From: Heterocephalus glaber
Taxonomy: Eukaryota; Chordata; Mammalia; Rodentia; Bathyergidae
Assembly (NCBI RefSeq): GCF_000247695.1
Contig: NW_004624842.1
Span: 5,543,899 to 5,607,898 of the forward strand
Length of the DNA: 64,000 nt
Direction of reading: 5' to 3'
Positions 22,895 through 34,089 of this stretch are shown one piece after another. Numbering within the stretch: the first letter of the stretch is position 1; every line of letters starts with the position of its first letter. A model generated the notes under the pieces. It saw nothing but the letters and a program-made list of their open reading frames with translations. It made no database searches and was not told the origin of the DNA. The translations under genes and the position numbers were made by a program.

Positions 22895-23090
22895 GTTGAG
22901 TATAGGGGCACATATCTATAATCCCAGCTACTTGGGAGGCTAAAGCAGGAGGATCTCAAGATCGGGCCCAGCCTGAGCAACTCTGTCTCTAAATGAAAAT
23001 TTTTAAAAGGGTCAGAAATGTAGCTCAGTGGTAGGGTGCTTGCCTAGCTCGCACAATCCCCTGGGTTTGATCGCTAGTACCCTAGTGCTC
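22895..23090 (+). repeat. B1-ID dimer
   Basis: Left arm GTATAGGGGCACATATCTAT, right arm ending TTTGATCGCTAGTACC; well diverged. 23090-23515 is C/T-rich and holds no recognised feature. Confidence 0.65.
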
Positions 23091-23514
23091 AAAACATTTT
23101 CATTCCCACTCCTCTCCCCTTGTGGAACACTGCCCGCCACTGTTCTGATACCTTGCCTCACAAACCCTCTGCCTGTTCACCCCCTCAAGGCCCATGTCTA
23201 CCAATGAACTCCCCATCCTGCCCTGAATACCACCCCTGTGCTCTCCGCTGCTACCCCCATTCTATCATCCCCACTTCTTGAGCAAATGCTCCCCCCAACC
23301 CAGTCTTCCCCAGACTCCCACATCCCACTGCCTTTCTGGGAATCTTGGAGACCCAGGGCCCACCTGAAGCTCTAAGCCCCTCCTTCTCCCTGCCCCTCTT
23401 CCTTACTTTAACATTCTCACTGATCTACTGGCCTCAGATTCTCATCTCTTCTGCAACTATAACTTCTTTCAGTATACCATTTAAAAAGTATTACTCGAGG
23501 AAAATATATTAATA

Positions 23515-24390
23515 CATTCAGTCATTTAATTAATTTAAAAATATTTCTTAAGCACCTGCCCTGTGCCAGACAATGCTCTAGACGCTCGGAATCTAGAGCT
23601 CACAGCCATGAGCAAAAACTTTGATAAAAATCCTTGACCTCGTGGAGTTATAGTCCAGCAGGTAAGTGGGCTGTAAAGGCATGGGGGTGGCGTTTCATCA
23701 TTTTAAATATACTCTTTCTGAGGAGGGGAAGCTACTTTTGTCAAGTGAGGTCAGTACTGGCCCATTTCCTCAGGGCCTAAGAAAGGAGATGAAGTCACCT
23801 ATGTGAAAAGGCAGAGGGAACAGCAAGTGTACAGGCTTTGAGGCCAAAATGTAAGAAAGCCAAGGGCTGTGGGTGTAGTTCAATGGTACAGGATCTGCTT
23901 GGCATTCAAGAGGCCCTGTGTTCAATCTTCAGCACCAAAACCAAGAGAAAGCCAAGGATTGTAAAAGGGCAGCAGAGGGTAAGGGCAGAGGGGACGAGGG
24001 TGAAGAGATGGACAGGGCCATAGTGAGGATTTTGGTTTTATCCTGGGTGATGGGAGGCACTGGACCCTCCCTGTAGGTACATCCTTCAGGTACGTTGTAC
24101 TTTCTCCTGTGCCCAGCAGGCCTTCTGTACGCCTTGTGTACAGTTCTCTTCCTGAAATGCTGTTTCCCACTCTCAGCAGGACTGCAGGAGCTTGCCCTCT
24201 TGCCACCTCTGAACAGATTTCCCTGACCTTCCAGAATGGACCAGAACCCTCCCTTGCCCTTTGAGGTTCTTACAGGACCTGGGACCACACCGTCCTGTGA
24301 CAGTCTCTTGCTGTTAGCAGCTTTCCTTTTCTCCACCCCTTCTGAGCAGGGGTTACAGTTACGGCATCCATCCTGATTGGACCTCAAGGC
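23515..24390 (+). mobile_element. L2-type remnants with ID arm
   Basis: TTCTTAAGCACCTGCCCTGT and following lines resemble old L2/MIR-class text; an ID-type arm inserted at 23863-23948; L2-like 24060-24380. Confidence 0.5.
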
Positions 24391-24789
24391 TTGGGCACAG
24401 AGGCACCCTTGGAAATGCTTGCATAATGGCTTGAAGAATGGGACAGCTGAGTGAGCATTCAGGGGTGTAGAGCCCCAGCAAGGGGCTCCTCAGTCAGGCT
24501 GCCCCTTGCTACAAACTTGCCATTCTTCACTGCTATCTCATCCTCCACCAAAATCTTACCAATCCCATGTCCCATTCCCTTGGGGCCACCTGGTTGGCAC
24601 TGAACCTGGTGGCCAATCACAGCTTACAGATTTCTGAGGTTAATTAATACAGTCATTCCAGGCACTGAGCCAGGTAGGGAAACGATAAAGTTTGAGAAAT
24701 TTCTAGTGTCCGACTCCACAATAAGTGTTCCAGCTATCCCAGAAGAGCTAACTTTTCTACGTGAGAAGAGAAACATGAAGACCTTAAAC

Positions 24790-25600
24790 CAGACTCCCAG
24801 TTGTTTGGGGGCAGGGGGTTGTTTGTTTGTTTGTTTTGGGTGTTTTTATTTTGTTTTGTTTTGAGACAAGCTCTCTCTATGTAGCCCTGGTTGGTCTTGA
24901 ACTCAATCACAGCGACTTCCCAGAGTGCTGGTATCATAGGTGTGTGCCCTGACTGCCCCACCCCCACCCCAGGGTTCTGGCAACCCTAACAAACTAAGAC
25001 AGTGGTTAATTAAAATCAGAAACTTGGGGGGGGGGGGAGAAACTCTGGAGGAAGCCTGGCCGATCCCTTATATCATCTTAGGTAAGTTACTTTGCTTCTT
25101 GGTGCCTCAGTTTTCCATATGATAAATAGACATGTTTATAGTACCTACATCATAGAGTTGCTATAGAGTGAAGAAACATACAAAAACAAAACAAAAAACA
25201 AAAGTATAAGAACAAAATACTCAGGCTGGGGCTGTAGCTCAGTGGTAGAGATTAGCATTTATGTAACCCTGGATTCATCTCCAGAATGAAACAAAAACAG
25301 CACTCAGCAACTGGGAATGTAGCACAGCAGTAGAGCACCTGCTTAGCATACATGAGGGAGGCATTAGCATGCATTTGGGGGGGGGGGGGCAGGGAGCCAG
25401 GCATAGTGGCGCAGGCATATAATACTAGCATTTGGGAGCCCTACGCAGGAGGATCACCATGATTTGAGGCCAGACTGGGCTAAATAGTAAATTCAAAGCC
25501 AGCCTGAATTATATATCAAGACCCTCTCTGAAAAGGAGGAGACACTCAGGAAACAATCTCTGGTACACAATAAGTAATCTATAGATACTCATTAAGTGAA
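24790..25600. repeat. SINE and MIR cluster
   Basis: Minus B1 24850-24960; MIR (+) 25070-25165; two plus ID-type arms 25222-25300 and 25308-25372; plus B1 25397-25535 after a G-run. Confidence 0.65.
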
Positions 25601-25605
25601 TTTTA

Positions 25606-25728
25606 GAGGAGAGGGAATTTTTGTTTGTTTGTTTTGGGGGGGGGTTTTTTTTTGGTACCGGGGATCGAACTCGGGTTCTTGGGCTTTCAAGGCAGGCAGC
25701 AGAACCACTGAACTAAATTCCCGGCCCA
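25606..25728 (-). mobile_element. ID SINE with unusual extended tail
   Basis: Minus ID (body 25653-25728). AAGTGAATTTTA flanks at about 25594 and 25729. Between the left flank and the ID lies a 40-bp extra tail reading, on the SINE strand, A-run, C-run, (AAAC)n, then unique sequence. Confidence 0.7.
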
Positions 25729-26078
25729 AGTGAATTTTATTTCTCTAGACAAAGATGAATGAACAGGCCCATCCTGAAGAACTAAAGTGTTATCTAAAAT
25801 AAAAGGGTCACCAGGCAATAGCATTCCCATTATGGCAGCTCTTTACTCCTAATAGCCTGGAGGCTCTTGGGGCAAAAATTTATTCCTCTGTATGACAAAG
25901 GTTTAGCAAAAGATAGCATTTAGGAAGAACTTGCCAGACCAAATAATTTCCAAACATTCCCAGGGGCCATATGTCAAGGGTTAGTAACTGATTCTTTATG
26001 GAAGGAGCAGGGCACATTTCTAAAAGTTTTCTTTGGTTTCTTTTCACATTTGCTATAATTTAAAAACAGTTTCTGCTA

Positions 26079-26465
26079 GGGCCAGGGGTTTTGCTCAGTG
26101 GTTCTGTCCCCTGACTCGAAAGTGCAAGGTCCTGAGTTCAATCCCCAGTACCAAAAAAACCCCAGTTTCTGCTGAGCATAGTTTTTGTTTTGTTTTTGGT
26201 ACCAGGGATCAAACTCAGAGCCTTGCGCTTTCGAGGCAGATGGCAGAACCACTGAGCTAAATCCCCAGTCCTCTGCTGAGCATAGTGATGCAATTTGTAA
26301 TCCCAGCACTCTGGGAGGCTGAGGCAGGACGATAGCAAATTTGAGCCCAGGCTGGGTGGGTTAGTTAGTGACTTAGTGGCTGTCTCAAAAACTTTTTAAA
26401 AAGGGATGGGATGTAGCTCAGTGCAAAGGCCCTGAGTTCAATCCCCAGTACTGAAAAAAAAAAAA
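26079..26465. repeat. Opposed ID pair and B1-ID dimer
   Basis: Plus ID 26079-26159 and minus ID 26182-26270 share an overlapping target: TTCTGCT occurs three times (about 26071, 26166 and 26270). Plus B1-ID dimer 26287-26465 follows. Confidence 0.8.
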
Positions 26466-26841
26466 GAAAAGAAAAGAACCTTCCTCTTCCTATAGCTCTT
26501 TTCTAGCATTACATTTTGTGTGCATTATTTTTAAACCTATGTCTGTGAATTATAATATCTGAAATCCATGTTGATTTTCTTCCTGCTGTCTTGGGAGCCT
26601 GGTTGTCAGTGACTGTGTATGCCAGTCATTCCTTGAAAAATTATCTGTGGTGGCCAAATGGGATGGTGCATACCTGTTTGCACCTCTGCCCCAAATGGTG
26701 GCCAGAATCCTCCTGCTGACGGAGGGAGCTTCATTTACCAACTCTCCTCGGGATGGACCATCTGGGGAATATTGTGTTGGTTATCACCGCTGCCTCTGGC
26801 TGTACAAGACTCTCCAGATTTCAAGTCCGGCCTCTGTTTCT

Positions 26842-26926
26842 TTTTTTTTTTTTTGGTACCGGGATCGAACTCGGGACCTTGTGCTTGTGAGGCAGGCACT
26901 GGAACCACTGAGCTAAATCCCCAGCC
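26842..26926 (-). mobile_element. ID SINE
   Basis: Minus ID flanked by GGCCTCTGTTTCT (26829-26841 and about 26928-26940). Confidence 0.9.
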
Positions 26927-27204
26927 TGGCCTCTGTTTCTCAGGGAGTGGCCGAGTTGTTTCCTCGGGTCCCCACTGGGGTGGGTACACCTTAGATTTGC
27001 TGGGTTGAGTGTTCTTCAGTCTGCATAATTATTTCTTTTGTAGCAATGGATCCTATTTTCTTCTTCTCCTCTGTTCATTCCCTTGATATTCTCGAATGAC
27101 CCCTACACCTCCCTTTTTTGGGGGGGGCTTCAGGTTGGTGATTTCCAGGTACCAGGCACCTTATCCTGGAGGAACTGTGCTCATGGCATTCACGGTTCCG
27201 CCAT

Positions 27205-27765
27205 TTTTGGCTTCTGGTACACATCTGTAATCCCAGCACTCAGGAAGCTAAAGCAGGAGGATTGCCGTGAGTTCAAGGCCAGCCTGGGGTACATAGTGAG
27301 TTTAAGCCCAGCCTGAACTACAAAGTGAGACCCTGTCTCAAAACAAACAAAAAAATTATCTGTAGATAGTTATCTGATTGATATGCTCTTCTTCAGAGAG
27401 GCTTTGTTTTTGTTTTTTGCCACAGGTGTGCAGGCACACCCAAACAGTATCATGTGAACCAGGTTCCCAGTTTACAGTTTTGAGATTTCTTGATCTACCA
27501 GGCTGTACTCCCTGGGCTGTAGAGGATTCATCTATGATCACAACTTCTCAAGAAAGAGCTTTAAAAACAATCCCCAAACTGGGCATAGTGGTTCACACCT
27601 GTAATCCCAGGACTTTGAGAGGTTGAGGCAGTAGGACTGTAAATTCCAGCTCAGCCCGGGGAAATTAGTGATTTAGTGAGACCTTGTCTCAAATAAATAG
27701 GCTGGGGATGTAGCTCAGTGCAAAGGGTCCAATCCCCTGTACCATCAAAAAAAAAAAAATCCCCT
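27205..27765 (+). repeat. B1 and B1-ID dimer
   Basis: B1 27205-27345 with internal duplication; B1-ID dimer 27577-27765. The remaining DNA to 28110 is unassigned. Confidence 0.75.
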
Positions 27766-28111
27766 TGCCTTTCTGTTTAACTTTTCTACTTAGCACTCAG
27801 CACCCAAGCTTTTCCTGATGTTTCCTGGGGCTAGTGGTATGGGCTGTGCAGCAGGTTCATCTCACATTACACTGAAAGGTGAGACCCCTTGGTGTGTCTC
27901 ACCTTCATGTGAAGAGATTTTGTTCTAAGACTCCACTTGGGGCAGGCCCTGGACTTTCACTTCTGTCTCTCTTGCTCTGTGTGACTGACAAAGTGAAAGT
28001 CACATGTTCAGTATTTGTAAATGCCTTCATATGCTAAGTGGTTTTCCATGTTCCAATATTTGAATCCTCTCGTTACTTGTTACTGGCTTTCACTCAATAA
28101 TTGGCTTGGGA

Positions 28112-28134
28112 GTGCTCGCTTCGGTAGCACATAT
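28112..28134 (+). ncRNA. U6 snRNA 5'-end fragment, tailless retro-insertion
   Basis: 23 nt beginning GTGCTCGCTTCGG match the exact 5' end of U6 snRNA apart from one C-to-T change, then the U6 match stops. The fragment is flanked by 16-bp duplications (28096-28111 AATAATTGGCTTGGGA and 28135-28150 AATAATTGGCCTGGGA). There is no A-tail. It is a retroposed fragment, not a U6 gene. Confidence 0.8.
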
Positions 28135-28150
28135 AATAATTGGCCTGGGA

Positions 28151-29330
28151 ATTCCTCATACTTTTAAGCTATATCTATGTCTCTATATATTATTTAAAAC
28201 ATGAAAGCCCTGTAGATTCACTTCTTAGACACACCCATCACCCACAGTGTGGCCATGGCAGCCAGTGGTGTTGGTGTGCTGGCCTCGGACATGTGGATCT
28301 ATGAATATGCCAAAAGGAAACCCATTATTCTGTATAGCTAATATGCATAAATAAAAAATGATAATAAAACCATTCTCTCACTGACTTCTGATATTGTCCT
28401 CTGACAGTGATCCAGGCAATTATAGGTACATTTCACTAGCCCAAGTACAAAGGGGACACCCTCCCAAGTCACAGCCATCACTCAATGTCTAGCTGTTATC
28501 CAATGACAACTCCACAAAGTAACATCATAGGGAAATGCCACCCATCAATGCTCTGGAAGATGACAACCCAAAACCTATTATTTCAACAAACATCCATCAT
28601 GTACCAAGGGCTGAGGTTACATCAGAAAACATGGCAAACAGCTTCCTGTTCCCATGGAACTAAGAGTCTGCTAGGGTCAATGGATCATGGGCATGTAGCA
28701 AATAATTTAAAACCAGTGTTCCCAGTATCGAAACAAACAAACAAACAGTGCTCTAATCCCTGAGCTATGGAACCAATTGCATATAGCAAACAGTTTAAAC
28801 ATGTCTTAAATTATGAAGAAAAAAACAAGGTGATGAGTCAGCAACTCTTTCTTTTCCTGTACTAGATGTCGAACCTAGGGGCGCTCTACCATAGAGCGAC
28901 ATGCCCAGTTCTTTAAAAACAAAAAACAAAAAACAAAAAACCAACAGCAACAACAACAAAATTTGAGACAGGGTCTCGCTAATTTGCCCTGGCAGGACTC
29001 AGAACTTGTGATTCTCTAGACTCAGTCTTCCTCAATGCTGAGATTACAGATATGTCCCACCATGCCTACCTAGAAGTTTAGATTTTAAGAATAAGTGTAA
29101 GATATTGATTGCCATGTGATTTATGCTTTAAGAAGATGATCGTCATGCTGGCTACCTTCTCCGAACTGTCACCGGTAAAGATGAGGCGGAGTACTTCCCA
29201 GTGTCACCACATAAAACTTAATTATCCCAACTCTGAGGGTGGCTCCTGTTCAAAACCTTCTTCAAAGCCCACAGGCTACACGCCTCCTTCCTAGTCCACC
29301 TGCGAACCGAACACGCCACTAAGGAAAATC
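28151..29330. other. Intergenic DNA with one B1-ID remnant
   Basis: No exon seen. 28855-29080 is a minus-strand B1-ID remnant with a CAA-rich joint. The rest up to the PXMP4 promoter is unassigned. Confidence 0.45.
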
Positions 29331-29606
29331 CTTTTTGATTGGACAGGTCCGGGATGCCGAATCACTGTGATAGCTTACAGGCTCTCCTTTCTCTTCCAAT
29401 CAGACAGCTATTCCGAAGAGTAAAAGCGTCCCATACATGGTATGAACAAATCCGTTCTGTGATTGGCTCTTCCTGTATGAGTGACGACAGATCCAGCCTA
29501 TGGGCTCAACCCCGAGGCTGTACTACCTTGGGGCAGAGTGCCTCCGGAACTGGTGCTGTCAGTGAGTGTCCAGCTGGGTCCCTCTAGACCGCGCGTCTCC
29601 CGCGCT
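29330..29606 (+). promoter_or_regulatory. PXMP4 promoter with three CCAAT boxes
   Basis: Upstream of the PXMP4 start there are three NF-Y-type CCAAT boxes: inverted ATTGG at 29338-29342, direct CCAAT at 29396-29400 (followed by CAGA), and inverted ATTGG at 29462-29466. They are about 60 bp apart. The GC content rises towards the start and no TATA box stands out. The site is TATA-less by inspection; the transcription start is not resolved. Confidence 0.55.
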
Positions 29607-29719
29607 ATGGCCGCCTCTTCGCAGCTGAAGGCTCTACTCCAGGCGGTTAACACACTGCTGCGCAAGCGCCGCTACCACGCTGCGTTGGCCGTGCTTAAAG
29701 GCTTCCGGAACGGGGCCGT
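29607..29719 (+). CDS. PXMP4: PXMP4 (PMP24) coding exon 1
   Basis: PXMP4 encodes peroxisomal membrane protein 4, a small multi-pass protein of the Tim17/Tim22/Tim23/PMP24 family. It binds the peroxisomal import receptor PEX19; its transport role is poorly defined. The exon encodes MAASSQLKALLQAVNTLLRK and on to GFRNGA, ending in GT before a GTGAGT donor. Joined exons (113+63+199+264 nt) make 639 nt, 212 residues plus stop, the same length as human PXMP4. The start follows CGCGCT and no in-frame upstream ATG competes. The basic stretch LLRKRRYHAALAVLKGFR is typical of the family N-terminus. Confidence 0.96.
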
Positions 29720-30424
29720 GTGAGTGGGGCTGTCGGGCGGGCAGGGGCTGAGGAATCGGCTTGGTTGGGGTCGGAGGCAAAAGTTCGAGGTCCGGCTCCG
29801 CCCCTCCCCCGGTGCCCTTGAGCAGTCCTCGTGTGTCTCTAGGTCTCGGTAGCCACCGTCTATACAATAGGAGTTGGATTTTGGCTTCTGAGCTCGTTGC
29901 CAGCGCTGAGTCAAGGCTCCCACCGCGCTGTTTCTGGGTTCACCTGCTTTACAACCTGGCGCTACTGGTTTAACCCTCTTTCTGCAGCACCTGCACCCCC
30001 TTATTTGGGTCAGGTCACCCTGCCTCACTGTGTGCTCTTTGGACTGCCTGGCCTCCCTAGCCCCGTCTGCACAATAGAGAACTGAATTCTGTCCTTTAGC
30101 AGGCAGGCAGACACCCCCACCCCCAGTAAGCTGCCCATGGGCTCACATCCTTATACTATGAGTGCAGGGCTAAATCCTCATTTGGTACTGGGGATTCCTG
30201 GGATGTGACAGTGGATGTGAAAAAAAAAAAAGCTGCAAGTATTTGCTAGGCATGTTGATCTCACATCATTCTGGCATGAAGAGCTCCTGGGGTCATTTCA
30301 CATGGCTGAGCTTGGTCTCCTTTAAACCGCCTGTATAACAGCCACCATCTATACAAGCCCTACTGTGCAAAACTGGCAACAAAGCAGAAATAAACCAGAG
30401 AAGGTCTGTGTGTCCCTGGAGTTC

Positions 30425-30740
30425 GCATCCTGGTGGCAATGCAGCATGGTAGTGAGCATGTGGCCTGTCAAGATTTGAATCCTGGTGTCACTTACCTATA
30501 TGATCTTTTTTTGTTTTGGTTTGGTTTGGTTTTCTGGTACCCAGGATCTAACTCAGGACCTTGCACTTGTCAGGCAGGTGCTGACACCACTGAGCTAAAT
30601 CCCCAGCCCAACCTATGACCTTGAGCAAGTCATTTATCCTCTCCAAGCCCCTGTTTCTATAAAGAAAGTATATCATACTGTCAGAGGACTGAGTCAGTAT
30701 GTGTGACATGCTTAGCATAGCACTAGGTATATATAGAAAC
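30425..30740 (+). repeat. MIR interrupted by ID
   Basis: MIR pieces GATTTGAATCCTGGTGTCAC and ACCTTGAGCAAGTCATTTAT are split by a minus ID (30505-30608). Part of PXMP4 intron 1. Confidence 0.7.
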
Positions 30741-30889
30741 TGTTGTCTTTTACTCTTGTTATATTCACATGATGTCCATGTCCACTTCCTCACCTTTCAC
30801 CGTCCTCTGCTTAAGTTTCATCTGCTTATTGAGGCCGTCTGTGAATTCCCATCATCACAGGACACAATAGTTCACTTGTGTATCTTGGT

Positions 30890-30981
30890 GTTTTGTTTTT
30901 GCAGTACTGAGGACTGTACCTAAGTCCTCATACATGGTAGGCAAGCACTCTACCACTGAGCTGCATCCCTGGCCCTTAATT

Positions 30982-31024
<43 letters not shown>

Positions 31025-31370
31025 TTTTTGAGACAGGGTCTTGCCATGCAGCCCAGGCTGGCCTCGAACTCATGGTGATCCCCCTGCCTCAGCCTCCCAA
31101 GCAGCTGGGATGATGGGCATGTGCCACCATCCCTGGCTGTATCTTGCTGTTATAGTCCATTTCTTTCACTAGAAAGTGAGCTTCATGAGGATAAACACCC
31201 CCCCGCCCCATGGTGCTGAGGATCGAAACCAGGACCTCAAGTACACTAGGCAAGTGCTCTACAATAGAGCTATATCTCCAGTCCAAAGACAGAAATTTTT
31301 ACCTACTTTGTCCCATGGTATACCCCTAGCACCTCCTACATATCAATAGGATCTCAGGTATTTATTGAAA
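30890..31370. repeat. SINEs and (ATTT)n inside an L2 remnant
   Basis: Minus B1-ID dimer 30890-31140, whose arms are joined by a pure (ATTT)n tract at 30978-31028; minus ID-type arm 31205-31285. L2-like text on both sides (TAGAAAGTGAGCTTCATGAG). Confidence 0.7.
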
Positions 31371-31797
31371 AAAATGTATGAATGAATGTGTGCAAAGTAT
31401 GAATGTGTGCAAAGTAGGAATTGGCATGACCATGGCTTAAAGATATATACCCATTGTACATGTCAGTTGAAGCCAGGATTCAAACCTACAAAGCCCAACC
31501 CCAGAGCCAGCCAGGATCGTGGTTTCCATGGGAACTCAGGCCCAGGTAGAAGCTTGTTCCCAATGGACTTGACCAGATGATAACAGCAACTATTTGGTGT
31601 GGCCAGGGTAGGGTGGACCCTGAGGTGGACCTTTGCCAAGGACAAAGTGTGAACAGAAGTCTCACAGCCCAGGCCCATCAGGTATTGCCCAACATTGGCT
31701 TTGTGTACCTTTCCTCACTCCAGCTCTCCCTGTCCTATCAGAGAACCTTCCCAGCCAGGATCAACATTTTAAGTCAGGCCCTTGGGCTGTAATCTCA

Positions 31798-31800
<3 letters not shown>

Positions 31801-31831
<31 letters not shown>

Positions 31832-32064
31832 TACTGGAGGATTGAGCCCAAAGCCTATGCACTAAGCTACATCCTCAGCCCTTTTTTTTTTTTTTTTTTG
31901 GTACCAGGGATCAAACTCCGGACCTTGTGCTTGTGAGGCAGGTGGCAGAACCACTGAGCTAAATCCCTAGCCCTCCCCCTTTTTTTTTTTGGTACCGGAG
32001 ATCGAACTCGGGACCTTGCGCTTGCGAGGCAGGCCCCAGAACCACTGAGCTAAATTCCCGGCCC
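31801..32064. repeat. (GT)15 and two tandem minus IDs
   Basis: GT run 31801-31830 is followed by a decayed ID-type arm, then IDs (-) at 31881-31974 and 31979-32064. The second ends 7 bp before the GTF3A duplication. Confidence 0.85.
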
Positions 32065-32087
32065 TATTTTTAAAAGATATATCTGGG

Positions 32088-33467
32088 AGAGCATGCGAGG
32101 CACCCTCGTAGGGAAGGGGGAGGGGCCACCGCTAGCGAGATCGAATTCCCGGAAGTGCTCAGCTTCACGTGTAGAGTGCTTGGGAGCAATTGCTCGCGCA
32201 CGCCGGGTCGTGGCTTGTGTTTCAGCACGTGGCTGCGCTCCTGGCCCGCGGGCGCCCTGGAGCCACCGGGCTGGGTGGAAGAGGCGGTGTCCTCCCTTAC
32301 TATCCCAGAAGCGTTGTTGCGGCGGGCCAGAGTCCAGCCCCGCCCCGCCGCTCCCATCACTCCCTAGAAGGTTCATCTGCTCCTTCGTTGACTGCGGCGC
32401 CAGTTATGCCAAGGCCTGGAAGCTCGGACGCGCACCTGTGCAAGCACACAGGGGAGAGGCCATTTGCTTGTGACTATGAAGGCTGTGGCAAGGCCTTTGT
32501 CAGAGACTGCCATCTGAGTTGCCACATCCTGATTCATACTGGAGAAAAGCCATTTGTTTGTATAGCTAATGGCTGTGATCAAAAATTCAATACCAAATCA
32601 AACCTGAAGAAACATTTTGAACGCAAACATGAAAATCTGCAAAAACAATATGTAGTTGCAAGAAAGCCTTTAAGAAACACCCGCAGCTGAAAATCCACCA
32701 GTGCCAGCATACCGGGGAGCCACCCACCGTTCAGGTGTAGCCTGGAAGGATGTGGGAAGCACTTTGCCTCACCCAGCAGCCTGAAGAGACATGGGAAGGT
32801 CCACAAGGGCTATATATGTCAAAAGGGATGTTCTTTTGTGGCCAAAACAGGGACAGAACTTCTGAAACACATGAGAGAAACCCATAGAGGTTTATAGAGG
32901 AAATAATGTGTGAAGTATGCCAGAAAACATTTAAGCACAAAGATTACCTTAAGAAGCACATGAAAACTCATGCTTCAGAAAGGGCTGTGTGTCAATGTCC
33001 AAGAGAAGGCTGTGGTTGAACCTACACAACTGTGTTCAATCTCCAGAGCCATATTCTCTCTTTCCATGAGGAACAGCACCCATTTGTATGTGAACATGCT
33101 GGCTGTGGCAAAACGTTTGCCACGAAACAAAGTCTCACTAGGCATGCCATTGTGCATGATCCTGACAAGAAGAAAATAAAGCTCAAAGTAAAACCATCCT
33201 GTGGAAATCGGAGTTTGGCCTCTCGCCTCAGTGGATATATCCCTCCCCAAAAGAAACAAGAGCAGGACTCAACTTTGCCTACAGATGGGGAGTTGGAGAG
33301 CTGCGAGGAAGATGGTTGCTTTCCACAGTTGCAGTACTCGGCCTCTGCTAGGCGACACCTGGCCTTGGAGAAGGACTACAGACCAGTGAGCTTAGTATAG
33401 TTCAGAAGCCTATTTTTCTTTATTAAAATCATGAATGCACCAAAAAAAAAAAAAGAAGAAGAAGAAA
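32088..33467 (+). pseudogene. GTF3A: Processed GTF3A (TFIIIA) pseudogene in PXMP4 intron 1
   Basis: An intronless copy of the mRNA for transcription factor IIIA, the nine-finger protein that binds the 5S rRNA gene and 5S RNA. Recognisable pieces, in order: [12 protein letters not shown] (about 32289), [17 protein letters not shown] (about 32371), [19 protein letters not shown] with the following fingers (32421-32650), and SHILSFHEE to [10 protein letters not shown] (33044-33260). The pieces lie in different frames (frameshifts near 32420 and 32652), and stops interrupt the middle. An ATTAAA signal (33422) and an A-rich tail (33442-33467) follow. Flanking 16-bp duplications AAAAGATATATCTGGG (32072-32087, 33468-33483) prove L1-type retroposition. 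It is not expected to make TFIIIA. Confidence 0.95.
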
Positions 33468-33483
33468 AAAAGATATATCTGGG

Positions 33484-33555
33484 GCTGAGCTCAGTGATAG
33501 AGTGCTTGCCAAGCATGCTTGAGGCCCTGGCTTCCATCCCCAGTGGCACAGATAA
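33484..33555 (+). repeat. ID-type SINE arm 3' of the pseudogene
   Basis: GCTGAGCTCAGTGATAGAGT to CCATCCCCAGTGGCACAG, an older ID type. The GTF3A duplication overlaps its 5' edge, so the pseudogene landed at its border. Confidence 0.65.
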
Positions 33556-33932
33556 CTAGATGGATGAGCCTGCCTGCAGTGGGAGTTTCAGGATGGAGCC
33601 AGGGGAGCAGCTCCACGAGGTCAGTTGAGTGGGCTGTGGAGACCTTTTACGTACATTGTCTACTTCCATCAAAAGTGTAATCAGCCTTCTGAGGCTTAGT
33701 GTCCCATTTTATGGTTAGAAAAACCGAGGCTCAGAAAAGCCACAAGCCTGAGGCTACACTACCACAAAGTACTAGAATTTGAATCCAGATCTAATGGGAA
33801 ATCCAGAATTGTTTCTCCTCCCAAAGTAGTGTTAGAATTTAGGGTGGGGAGAGGGGACAAGTGGTCCAAGGGAGGGCCCAGCAAGAAACAGATGCAGTGA
33901 TGCCCTAATAACTGTTTTCTTTGTTTCTACAG

Positions 33933-33995
33933 CTATGGAGCCAAAATCCGGGCCCCTCATGCTCTGGTCATGACCTTTCTCTTCAGGAGTGGCAG
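33933..33995 (+). CDS. PXMP4: PXMP4 coding exon 2
   Basis: 63 bp with a TTTCTACAG acceptor and a GTACCC donor. It completes the Val codon and encodes YGAKIRAPHALVMTFLFRSG plus AG of a Ser codon. It is the start of the first hydrophobic region. The large open frame running on to 34640 is intron read-through into an L2 fragment. Confidence 0.95.
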
Positions 33996-34089
33996 GTACC
34001 CACCCGCTCTGGACACCCCTCAAACCAGGAGAGAACATGGTCAACCCTCAGTGCTAGGACAGTTGAAGTAGCCTCCCTGCTGGATCTAG

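Noticed and set aside
28112..28134. Functional U6 snRNA gene
   Set aside because: Only the first ~23 nt are present; no proximal sequence element or TATA upstream was seen and target duplications show insertion.
30978..31028. Regular ATTT repeat as a CRISPR-like array
   Set aside because: It is a simple tetranucleotide microsatellite at a SINE joint, with no spacers, in a mammalian genome.
32190..32690. Zinc-finger open frame as an active gene
   Set aside because: It is one frame of the GTF3A retrocopy, interrupted on both sides by frameshifts and stops, with an A-tail and target duplications.
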